Positions 16,035 to 22,746 of a stretch of 26,201 nucleotides of DNA are shown piece after piece. The notes below the pieces were generated by a model, which searched no databases, was not told where the DNA came from, and saw only the letters and a list, made by a program, of their open reading frames with translations. Source of the stretch: an uncultured Bacilli bacterium (GTDB lineage: Bacteria; Bacillota_I; Bacilli_A; RF39; UBA660); the NCBI GenBank assembly GCA_934096315.1, contig CAKOLT010000013.1, positions 1 to 26,201 of the forward strand. Reading direction: 5' to 3'. The position numbers and the translations under genes are program-made. The first letter of the stretch is position 1, and each line of letters begins with the position of its first letter.

Positions 16035-17025
16035 AAAGTGTGTGGGATGTGGTATAGTTCTTCAAAATGATGACCCTCTTTTAGATGGTTATACCCCTTC
16101 TTTAAGTAATGATAAATGTGTTCGTTGTCATAAAATTTCTAATTATGGTGAATGTTTGGATACTAATAGGGGTAATAAAGATTATACTAAGATTTTAGAT
16201 AGTATTTCTGATGATGATTTGGTTGTATATGTAAGCAGTATTTTAAATTTGAACATTAACCATATTAATAAATTTAAAAATATACTCCTTGTTGTTACAA
16301 AATTTGATATTTTACCTAAATCTTTAAATGAAGAGAAACTTAAAAATAATGTTTTAAGGTTATGTGATACTTCTAAGATTATTGATGTTTTATTTGTTAG
16401 TAGTTTAAAAAATTATAATATTGATAGATTATATAATTTATTAAGGAAACTTAGTTTTAAGAATATTTATTTTGTGGGAGCTACTAATTCTGGTAAAAGT
16501 AGTTTAATTAATAAATTAGTTAGTAATTTTACAGATAGACAAGCTTTGATTACTACTAGTGTTTATCCTTCTACGACGATTGATACAATAGATATTAATA
16601 TTAATGAGCTTCATGTAGTTGATACCCCTGGTATTGTTGAATCTGGAAGTATTACTAATTATGTATCTAGTTCTTTTTTAAAATTGATTAATCCAAAAAA
16701 AGAAATTAAACCTAAGGTATATCAATTAAAGGGAGTTGGTTCTTTATTATTTGGTGAATTTTTAAGGCTTGATTATGATGTAGATACTTGTAATATTGTA
16801 ATATTTATTTCGCAAAATATAAAAATTAGTAAAATTAGTTTAAAGAATGAAAAGTTAACAGATTTTGATAAACGGGACATTATTGTACGCAGTAATGAAG
16901 ATTTAGTGATTGAAGATTTGTGTTTTATTAAATTTACAAATAATGCAAAACTTAGAATTTATTTAAATGAACATGTAAATGTTTATACTAGAAATAATTT
17001 GATAGGAGGAAGTAATGAATTTTAA
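16027..17025 (+). CDS. yqeH: Ribosome biogenesis GTPase YqeH
   Basis: 332 aa, ATG 16027 after AAAGGGG (16014-16020). An N-terminal zinc finger (C5xxC8, C31xxC34) precedes a circularly permuted GTPase domain with motif order G4 (TKFD, 91-94), G5 (SSL, about 125-127), G1 (GATNSGKSS, 151-159) and G3 (DTPG, 199-202). YqeH is needed for 30S subunit assembly in B. subtilis. It overlaps yqeG upstream and the mgtC-family gene downstream (starts at 17015), so all are translated together. Confidence 0.96.
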   Translation: MIKKCVGCGIVLQNDDPLLDGYTPSLSNDKCVRCHKISNYGECLDTNRGNKDYTKILDSISDDDLVVYVSSILNLNINHINKFKNILLVVTKFDILPKSLNEEKLKNNVLRLCDTSKIIDVLFVSSLKNYNIDRLYNLLRKLSFKNIYFVGATNSGKSSLINKLVSNFTDRQALITTSVYPSTTIDTIDININELHVVDTPGIVESGSITNYVSSSFLKLINPKKEIKPKVYQLKGVGSLLFGEFLRLDYDVDTCNIVIFISQNIKISKISLKNEKLTDFDKRDIIVRSNEDLVIEDLCFIKFTNNAKLRIYLNEHVNVYTRNNLIGGSNEF

Positions 17026-17713
17026 TAATTATGTTATTTATTTGTTTATTTGTCTATTACTTAGCTTTTTAATTGGGGCTGAGAGACAATATCGTAGAAG
17101 GTTTATTGGACTTAGAACCACTATATTAGTTGCCGTAGGTTCTTATTTATATGTTAGTTTTTCTCTTCTTCTTTCTGGAGAGAATTCTGATATGACAAGA
17201 ATTGCTGCTCAGGTTGTTAGTGGTATGGGTTTTCTTGGGGCAGGTGTTATAATTAAAGATGGGCAAAAGGTTAGGGGTCTTACGACTGCTGCTACTTTAT
17301 GGTGTGATGCTGCGATTGGAGTTCTTTGTGCTGGAGGATTTATTAGAGAGGCAATAGCTGGCACTTTTGCTATTTTGTTTGCTAATATTATACTTAGGTA
17401 TATTAATAAAGTTATTAATCGTAGTACTGAAGCTAGGCATATTAATGAAAGATATCTGATTAATGTAGTCGCTTCAAAGGATAATTTGAAAACAATTAAG
17501 ATGGAAATGGAAGATTTTATATCTAAAGATAGTATGACTGTTAATAGTATTAATGTTTCTAATAATGAGATTAATTATGATATTTGTTTAATAAAATCTA
17601 AAGTAAAGAAACTTGAAAAATTTGTTACAGGATTAAATGATATATATGAGATCGAAAGTACTTGTATTCAAAAACTTATGGAGGATGAAATCGAGGACTT
17701 TGAGGAACAGTAA
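17015..17713 (+). CDS. MgtC/SapB family membrane protein
   Basis: 232 aa, ATG after AGGAGG (17004-17009), overlapping the yqeH stop. The N-terminal ~135 residues carry four to five helices with family motifs: FLIGAERQYRRRFIGLRT, SGMGFLGAGVIIKDG, and GLTTAATLWCDAAIGVLCAGG. Residues ~145-232 form a soluble ACT-like domain. MgtC proteins are linked to Mg2+ limitation and to F-type ATP synthase inhibition in Salmonella, but most homologs are unstudied. Last gene of the trpS unit. The name SapB-like is safer than mgtC. Confidence 0.92.
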   Translation: MNFNNYVIYLFICLLLSFLIGAERQYRRRFIGLRTTILVAVGSYLYVSFSLLLSGENSDMTRIAAQVVSGMGFLGAGVIIKDGQKVRGLTTAATLWCDAAIGVLCAGGFIREAIAGTFAILFANIILRYINKVINRSTEARHINERYLINVVASKDNLKTIKMEMEDFISKDSMTVNSINVSNNEINYDICLIKSKVKKLEKFVTGLNDIYEIESTCIQKLMEDEIEDFEEQ

Positions 17714-17743
17714 AAAGACATTGGTTTAGTGCCAATGCCTTTT
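17712..17743. terminator. Bidirectional terminator between mgtC-family gene and lipoprotein gene
   Basis: AAAAG-A-CATTGG (17713-17724) pairs with CCAATG-C-CTTTT (17732-17743), one internal mismatch, loop TTTAGTG. A-run on the left, T-run on the right; it touches both convergent stop codons. Confidence 0.75.
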
Positions 17744-18611
17744 ACTTATATAATTCTTTTTTAAATAAATCAATATTGTTATTCATTATTGTAAGATAAT
17801 TTTCGTTAGAATTTGTTACGCCACCATCTATACTTCTCATTGTGTTTATTGGTATTAAAGTAACTCCATATTCTGTTATTAGTGAATTTACTGTATCATT
17901 AGTTGTATCACTTGTTCCATAAATGTATTTTATTTTTCCACTTTCTATTAATTTTTTAGCTTCATTAATAGTGGGTGTAGTTAATTCTTCTCCTTCTTCT
18001 AAAGAAATAACATTTAAATCATATTTTTCTAAATATTTAAAGACATTATTGTCTACCACTATGGTATCATATGCAGAATATTTAACCATTTCTTTGAAAC
18101 TTGCGTCTAGGCTTGATAAGTCATATTGTAATTTTTCATAATTTTTATCTATATTTTCAATAAGATATGGGTTTGTTATATATTCACTTAATCCCGTTTT
18201 AACGTTTTGTGCCATCATTAAGTAGTTATAGGGATTTAACCACAGTTGTTCGATTCCGTATTCGTAATTCATTCCCATTGCTACATCTATTATTTTTAAT
18301 TTATGGTTACGATTTATCATGTCTACTGCATAATCTCTATCTTTGTCTAAACTATTAAATACAAATAGATCACTCTTACTATATTCATTTAGTTTTTTTT
18401 CAGATAATTTGTATTCATCAATGTTTACACCGTTTGGATAAATACTATAGACGGTTGCATTGTTTTCATATAAATATTTTATTAAAAAATTAATTGGATA
18501 AGTAGTTGTATATATATTTATGTCTTCCATAATATCAGTTTTAAAGAAATTGCAACCGCTTATACACAAAATTGCAAGTATACCCCCAAAATATTTTAAA
18601 ATTCTTTTCAC
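17742..18611 (-). CDS. ZnuA/adhesin-type ABC solute-binding lipoprotein lacking canonical metal ligands
   Basis: 289 aa. Signal peptide with lipobox ISGC, so lipidated Cys20. The order of motifs matches the cluster A-I metal-binding proteins (ZnuA/PsaA): TYPINFLIKYL near 37-47, YPNGVNIDEYK near 58-68, WLNPYNYLMMAQN near 124-136, and VVDNNVFKYLEKYDL near 185-199. The histidines expected at these sites are replaced (about D65, Q122, N188); the only His in the protein is H103. Zn/Mn binding by the usual site is therefore unlikely. No permease or ATPase gene is linked. Its start overlaps the yidD stop by four bases (ATGA), so the two are co-translated. Confidence 0.75.
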   Translation of the reverse strand: MKRILKYFGGILAILCISGCNFFKTDIMEDINIYTTTYPINFLIKYLYENNATVYSIYPNGVNIDEYKLSEKKLNEYSKSDLFVFNSLDKDRDYAVDMINRNHKLKIIDVAMGMNYEYGIEQLWLNPYNYLMMAQNVKTGLSEYITNPYLIENIDKNYEKLQYDLSSLDASFKEMVKYSAYDTIVVDNNVFKYLEKYDLNVISLEEGEELTTPTINEAKKLIESGKIKYIYGTSDTTNDTVNSLITEYGVTLIPINTMRSIDGGVTNSNENYLTIMNNNIDLFKKELYK

Positions 18612-18829
18612 TTTTTCCCTCTTTCTGGTACCGGGTCATATCCATATTTTCCAAATGGATTACATCTTATTATTCTTTTAATACTCATTACTGTGCCTTT
18701 TAGGGCTCCATATCTTTCAATTGATATTAAAGCATATGTGGAACAACTTGGAGTAAATCTGCAATAATTGTGAAAGTTTCCTGGTACTCTTTTATATAAT
18801 TTAATAAGCATAATTAATATTTTTTTCAT
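18608..18829 (-). CDS. yidD: Membrane protein insertion efficiency factor YidD
   Basis: 73 aa, typical length. Conserved features are clear: LIKLYKRVPG start, CRFTPSCSTYALISIERYG, and RIIRCNPFGKYGYDPVPE. YidD is a small amphipathic, membrane-associated protein that aids YidC-dependent insertion. It is usually near rnpA-yidC, but here it is coupled to the lipoprotein gene downstream. I see no ribosome site before its ATG, and the probable promoter leaves a very short leader. Confidence 0.95.
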   Translation of the reverse strand: MKKILIMLIKLYKRVPGNFHNYCRFTPSCSTYALISIERYGALKGTVMSIKRIIRCNPFGKYGYDPVPERGKK

Positions 18830-18844
18830 TATATCACATATAAT

Positions 18845-18873
18845 ATTTTACATTAAATTTATTACTTTGTAAA
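18845..18873 (-). promoter_or_regulatory. Probable promoter of yidD
   Basis: Minus strand: TTTACA (18868-18873), 17-base spacer, TAAAAT (18845-18850). Expected transcription start lies about ten bases before the yidD ATG, giving an almost leaderless message. It is back to back with the rnc promoter. Confidence 0.45.
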
Positions 18874-18880
18874 TAACTAT

Positions 18881-18908
18881 TTGTAAAATTAGAAAAAAAT
18901 GTTATAAT
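18881..18908 (+). promoter_or_regulatory. Promoter of rnc
   Basis: TTGTAA (18881-18886), 16-base spacer, extended -10 TGTTATAAT (18900-18908), 26 bases before the ATG. Confidence 0.7.
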
Positions 18909-18934
18909 ATAAAGCGAACGGAGGATGGTTATAA

Positions 18935-19591
18935 ATGAAAATTTTTAAGAAATTAGATTTTTATCCAGTTAATATTAATTTGTATTATGAGGCTTTTACG
19001 CATACGTCTTTTAGTAATGAGAATCCTTCTTTTCCTAACTATGAGAGGTTAGAGTTTTTAGGGGATGCAGTAATTGAGCTTATTGTGAGTGAATATTTGT
19101 ATAAGGAGAGACATTTAGAAGAGGGGGAAATGACTAAAAAAAGATCAAGTTTAGTCTGTGAAAATGCTTTGGCTAGGTTTGCTTCTGATTTAAAGTTTGG
19201 TGAGGATATTAAATTAGGTAGTGGTGAAATTATTGCTAATAATACGATTCTTGCTGATGTTTTTGAGGCCTTTGTAGCTGCTTTATATCTTGATAAGGGT
19301 TATGATTTTACTAGAGATTTAGTTCTTTCAATAATTACAAAATATGATAAAATGGGTATTGATTTTCTTAAAGATTATAAATCAACTTTACAGGAATTAA
19401 TACAAACTGATAAAAGAAGTATTCATTATGAAATTATTGATGAAAGGGGACCTGCTCATAATAAAACTTTTACCTGTCAAGTTCGGGTAGAAGGAATTGT
19501 CATGGGTAAGGGTAAAGGTAGTAGTAAAAAGGCTGCTGAACAAGAGGCTGCAAGGATGGCACTGGATAAGTGTGCTAAGAAAATTAAGTAG
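18935..19591 (+). CDS. rnc: Ribonuclease III
   Basis: 218 aa, ATG after CGGAGG (18919-18924). The RNase III signature NYERLEFLGDAV lies at 35-46, with metal ligands E40 and D44; the second acidic pair, D108 and E111, lies in ADVFEAFVAALY. A double-stranded RNA-binding domain follows at ~148-215, with GKGSSKKAAEQEAARMAL. It processes rRNA precursors and structured RNAs. Unlike in many Bacilli, no smc or ftsY follows; the gene is monocistronic with its own promoter and terminator. Confidence 0.97.
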   Translation: MKIFKKLDFYPVNINLYYEAFTHTSFSNENPSFPNYERLEFLGDAVIELIVSEYLYKERHLEEGEMTKKRSSLVCENALARFASDLKFGEDIKLGSGEIIANNTILADVFEAFVAALYLDKGYDFTRDLVLSIITKYDKMGIDFLKDYKSTLQELIQTDKRSIHYEIIDERGPAHNKTFTCQVRVEGIVMGKGKGSSKKAAEQEAARMALDKCAKKIK

Positions 19592-19597
19592 GTATGT

Positions 19598-19634
19598 ATC
19601 TAGAATATAAATGGTTATATTCTAGATTTTTTTT
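19598..19634 (+). terminator. Intrinsic terminator after rnc
   Basis: A perfect 13-bp stem (19598-19610 with 19615-19627), loop ATGG, followed by eight T (19627-19634). The strongest terminator in the window. Confidence 0.9.
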
Positions 19635-19674
19635 AAAAATGGGGCAAACATTAATTCGGTTTACACTTTACATT

Positions 19675-19733
19675 AAAATGTTACCTTGATGGTAACATTT
19701 TTAAAAAAAATGAAGTTTTTTGAAACTTTTTTT
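19675..19733 (+). promoter_or_regulatory. Hairpin-rich leader of the bacteriocin operon
   Basis: Two hairpins precede the transporter gene: AAAATGTTACC (19675-19685) with GGTAACATTTT (19691-19701), loop TTGAT; and AAGTTT (19713-19718) with AAACTT (19723-19728), followed by T (to 19733). The second looks like a weak terminator. A third AT-rich inverted repeat lies at 19743-19763. I could not place a convincing promoter; TTTACA occurs at 19660 and 19668 without a good -10. These may be operators, attenuators or both. Confidence 0.4.
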
Positions 19734-19792
19734 GAATTTATAGGAGAAAAAAATTTTTTTTCCGTAATAATATTAGTGTAGGAGGTGAAAGG

Positions 19793-21892
19793 ATGAAAAA
19801 AAATTTAATAGTTTATCAAGACAATAATAAAGATTGTGGTAGTGCTTGTTTATTGTCACTTATTAGGTATTTTGGTGGTGATATACCCCTTAATGATTTA
19901 GTAGAACTTACGCATACTAATAAGAATGGTACAACTTTTTATGAACTCGCTGAGACTGCTTATTCTCTTGGACTCATAAGTAAAGGTTTTGATGTTAATA
20001 ATTTAGAAGAACTTGCAAAGTTGGACAAGCCTTTTATTGCCCAGGTTAAGATTAATAATCTTTTACATTTTGTTGTTGTTTATAAAGTTAAAAATAACAA
20101 ATATGTTATTATGGATCCGGGTAAGGGTAAAGTTACGTTAAATAAGACAAAGTTTAAGAATATTTTTTTGGGCAAGATTTTAGTGCTTGAGCCGTATAAA
20201 AAGTTAGTAGTTCATAAAAGTAATAATTATTTAAAAAATGTATTAATTGAATTATTTTTAGCTAATAAAAAGCTTATTAGAAATTTATTTATATTATCTA
20301 TTATTTTTACTATTTTGACGTGTATTTATAGTTTTTATTTTAAATTAATATTGGACAACCCTATTTTCTTTGATAATTTAGAAATTATAACTTTATGTTT
20401 TTTATTAATTTTATTGATTAAATTATTTGCAAACTATTTTCGTAATTATTTGTTTATATATTTAAATCAAAAAATTGACTTTTCCATTTTCTCAGAAACT
20501 TACAAAAAAATTCTTTCACTTCCTTACAATTATTATAAAACAAAATCTACAGGAGAGGTTATCTCACGGGTAAATGATCTAGGTCAATTGAAAAACTTAG
20601 TTAGTAAGGTTATGTTAACAATTTTTCTGGATGCATTACTTTTACTTTTTGGAGGTATAGTTTTATTAATGATTAGTAAATTATTATTTTTATGTTTAAT
20701 AATAATAGTAATTATTTATGTGTTTATCTTTTATATTTTTAGACCTTATATTAAAAAAATGACACGTATTAGTCAGGAGCAGACTGCTAAAGTTAATTCC
20801 TTGCTTGTAGAGTCTATAAGTGGTTTTGAATCTATAAAAGGATTAAATGTTTCTAAAATATTTATGAGAAAAATGGAAGACTTATATCTAGATGCTTTAG
20901 AAAGTACAGTGACATTAGATAAAATATCTAATACTGAAGCTCTTATTAAGGATTTAACAACTGAGATTGGTTTATTATTTGTTACTTTTATTGGGTGCAC
21001 ATTTATTTTAAATGGTTCTTTAACTATTGGGAGTTTAATTACATTTAACTCACTTCTTACATATTTTATAGGACCAATTAGAGGTGTTATTGATACTAGT
21101 AAGGAATATTACTTTGTATCTTCATCTATTAAAAGGGCAAATAATCTTCTTAATATTGAAGGAGAGAAGGTTGATAATTCTAATTTATTAATTCCAACAG
21201 GGGATATTATAATTAATAATTTATCTTTTAGTTATAGTTCTTCTTCCATACTTAAAAATGTTAATTTAAAAATTAAAGAGGGTAATAAGATACTTATTAT
21301 GGGAAAGTCTGGAAGTGGTAAATCTACTCTATTGAAGTTATTATATTCCTATTATAAGGTAGGGCGTGGCACCATTATGATAAATGATATAGATATTAAT
21401 GATTATGCTTTAAGTGATATTAGAGATAATATTGGTTATATTTCGCAAAATGAGACTTTGTACACGGATACTGTTAAAAATAATGTTATTCTTGATAGAG
21501 ATTGTAGTTACGATGATTTCTTAAAGGTATGTAAAAGAACTTATGTTGATGAGATTGTTAGTTCTTCTCCATTAGGGTTTGATACTTTTTTGGAGGAAAA
21601 TGGTATTAATATTTCAGGGGGGCAAAGACAAAGAATTGTTCTTGCTAGAATGCTTTTAAAAAAATGGCAGATACTGCTTATTGATGAGGGATTAAGTCAA
21701 CTAGATGTTAATTTAGAGAGAAAAGTACTCAAAAATTTATTTCGAGATTATAATGATAAAACTATTATTGTTGTTTCACATAGAAATGATAATATAGATT
21801 TATATGATAAAGTAGTATATTTGAAGGATGGAATTGTTACGGAAACCGAGAAAAGGAGTAGTTTTTATGAGAAAAGAAATAATGTTATCTAA
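19793..21892 (+). CDS. Peptidase-containing ABC transporter (C39 domain) for double-glycine peptides
   Basis: 699 aa, ATG after GGAGGTG (19781-19787). Residues ~1-135 are a C39 cysteine protease domain: QDNNKDCGSACL with Cys15, His92 in LLHFVVVYKV, Asp108 in MDPGKG. Six helices follow (~160-430), then the ATPase domain with Walker A GKSGSGKST (~503), signature ISGGQRQRI (~607), Walker B LLIDE (~628) and an SHR switch histidine. Such transporters cut leaders after GG and export the peptide in one step. The three GG-leader peptides at 22265-22699 are its obvious substrates. The next gene starts inside its 3' end, so the operon is coupled. Confidence 0.95.
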   Translation: MKKNLIVYQDNNKDCGSACLLSLIRYFGGDIPLNDLVELTHTNKNGTTFYELAETAYSLGLISKGFDVNNLEELAKLDKPFIAQVKINNLLHFVVVYKVKNNKYVIMDPGKGKVTLNKTKFKNIFLGKILVLEPYKKLVVHKSNNYLKNVLIELFLANKKLIRNLFILSIIFTILTCIYSFYFKLILDNPIFFDNLEIITLCFLLILLIKLFANYFRNYLFIYLNQKIDFSIFSETYKKILSLPYNYYKTKSTGEVISRVNDLGQLKNLVSKVMLTIFLDALLLLFGGIVLLMISKLLFLCLIIIVIIYVFIFYIFRPYIKKMTRISQEQTAKVNSLLVESISGFESIKGLNVSKIFMRKMEDLYLDALESTVTLDKISNTEALIKDLTTEIGLLFVTFIGCTFILNGSLTIGSLITFNSLLTYFIGPIRGVIDTSKEYYFVSSSIKRANNLLNIEGEKVDNSNLLIPTGDIIINNLSFSYSSSSILKNVNLKIKEGNKILIMGKSGSGKSTLLKLLYSYYKVGRGTIMINDIDINDYALSDIRDNIGYISQNETLYTDTVKNNVILDRDCSYDDFLKVCKRTYVDEIVSSSPLGFDTFLEENGINISGGQRQRIVLARMLLKKWQILLIDEGLSQLDVNLERKVLKNLFRDYNDKTIIVVSHRNDNIDLYDKVVYLKDGIVTETEKRSSFYEKRNNVI

Positions 21893-22268
21893 TAATTGTG
21901 AATTTATTTTTAATAGATTTATAAGGTTTATGTTTTTAATTTTTATTACTCTTGTTGTTATTTGTTGTATGTATAATTTTAAAATATTTTCTACTTTTTC
22001 TGTTTCTCGGTCTTCTGATAATGTGATTAAACTAGAAGTTAACAATAATTTTTTAAATATTGTAAGAAAGAATGATGAGTTATTTTATAAAGGGGGTTTT
22101 TATAGTTATGAAATTATTTCTATTTCTTCCTTATCTAATGATACTAGTAATGTGTTTTTAAAAGCAATATTACCATATGATGGAGATAATATTATGGAAA
22201 TAAAACTACCAAGAAGTAAAAAAAATTTATTTGAATTATTAAAAAATTATGGGGAGGTTAATAAATGA
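21867..22268 (+). CDS. One-helix membrane protein of the bacteriocin operon: secretion accessory or immunity
   Basis: 133 aa from ATG 21867, after AAAGGAG (21852-21858); an in-frame ATG at 21828 has no ribosome site and lies deeper in the transporter gene. One transmembrane helix (about 17-38) precedes a ~95-residue beta-rich outer domain (VIKLEVNNNFLNIV, YSYEIISISS, NIMEIKLP). The end NLFELLKNYGEV faintly recalls the C-terminal end of HlyD/LcnD-type accessory proteins, but the long coiled coil of those proteins is absent. It may be a minimal adaptor for the transporter or the immunity protein; neither is proven. It overlaps the transporter gene by 26 bases and the first peptide gene by four (ATGA). 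Confidence 0.6.
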   Translation: MRKEIMLSNNCEFIFNRFIRFMFLIFITLVVICCMYNFKIFSTFSVSRSSDNVIKLEVNNNFLNIVRKNDELFYKGGFYSYEIISISSLSNDTSNVFLKAILPYDGDNIMEIKLPRSKKNLFELLKNYGEVNK

Positions 22269-22375
22269 AAACACTCAATAATAGAGAAATGCGTAATGTA
22301 TCTGGTGGAGGTTGGTGGAGTTTTATGTTTAAAATTATTACAAAATTTGTTTTTGTTATAAAAACGTCATATTAA
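22265..22375 (+). CDS. Double-glycine leader peptide 1 (bacteriocin or inducing peptide)
   Basis: 36 aa. The leader MKTLNNREMRNVSGG is exactly 15 residues with the class II pattern ending SGG. The predicted mature part is 21 residues, starting GWW, with three Lys and many Phe/Ile/Val, so it is cationic and amphipathic. Ribosome site GGGGAGG (22251-22257). No Cys, so no lanthionine or disulfide. Its shortness would also suit an inducing pheromone. Its start overlaps the previous stop. Confidence 0.85.
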   Translation: MKTLNNREMRNVSGGGWWSFMFKIITKFVFVIKTSY

Positions 22376-22388
22376 AAGGAGGTAAATT

Positions 22389-22532
22389 ATGTTAGAAATA
22401 TCTAAAAAAGAATTAAATTCTATTTCTGGTGGTGGCTGGGCTTTGGCTATGAGTATTGCATCAGCTTTAGTTTGGCTTGGAGGTGTATTTGTAGGTTATA
22501 TTACTACTAGAAAGGAGGCGTCTAGGTCGTAA
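22389..22532 (+). CDS. Double-glycine leader peptide 2 (class IIb-like bacteriocin)
   Basis: 47 aa, ATG after AAAGGAGG (22375-22382). Leader MLEISKKELNSISGG, 15 residues. The 32-residue mature part starts GWALAMS, carries a helix with a GxxxG motif (G32-G36 in LGGVFVGY) and ends in a basic, polar tail (TTRKEASRS). GxxxG motifs mediate helix pairing in two-peptide bacteriocins. Membrane-active function is inferred. Confidence 0.87.
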   Translation: MLEISKKELNSISGGGWALAMSIASALVWLGGVFVGYITTRKEASRS

Positions 22533-22699
22533 TGGAATTACTTTATAATAATGATTTACGTGAGGTGTCTGGTGGTTGGTCTTTATCTGCAGCTTTTCTT
22601 AATGCAGCTGTTCTTGCGGGTAAGACAATATATTCGTTTGGCTTTGTTATAGGATCAACTATTAGAGGTATAGTTAACGGTATATATTCTTTTCGTTAA
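22532..22699 (+). CDS. Double-glycine leader peptide 3 (class IIb-like bacteriocin)
   Basis: 55 aa; the start overlaps the previous stop (TAATG), with AAAGGAGG 13 bases upstream, inside peptide gene 2. Leader MELLYNNDLREVSGG, 15 residues. The 40-residue mature part starts WSLSAAF and has two GxxxG motifs (G37-G41 and G46-G50), with Lys31, Arg45 and Arg55 giving positive charge. Coupling to peptide 2 suggests the two are made in equal amounts, as in two-component bacteriocins. Confidence 0.87.
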   Translation: MELLYNNDLREVSGGWSLSAAFLNAAVLAGKTIYSFGFVIGSTIRGIVNGIYSFR

Positions 22700-22705
22700 T
22701 AAAAT

Positions 22706-22746
22706 AAAAGGAATTGTTTAAAAATAAAATTTAACAATTCCTTTTT
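22706..22746. terminator. Bidirectional terminator between bacteriocin operon and gspE-like gene
   Basis: AAAAGGAATTGTT (22706-22718) pairs with AACAATTCCTTTT (22733-22745), 13 bp, followed by T. It reaches the minus-strand stop at 22745. Confidence 0.8.
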
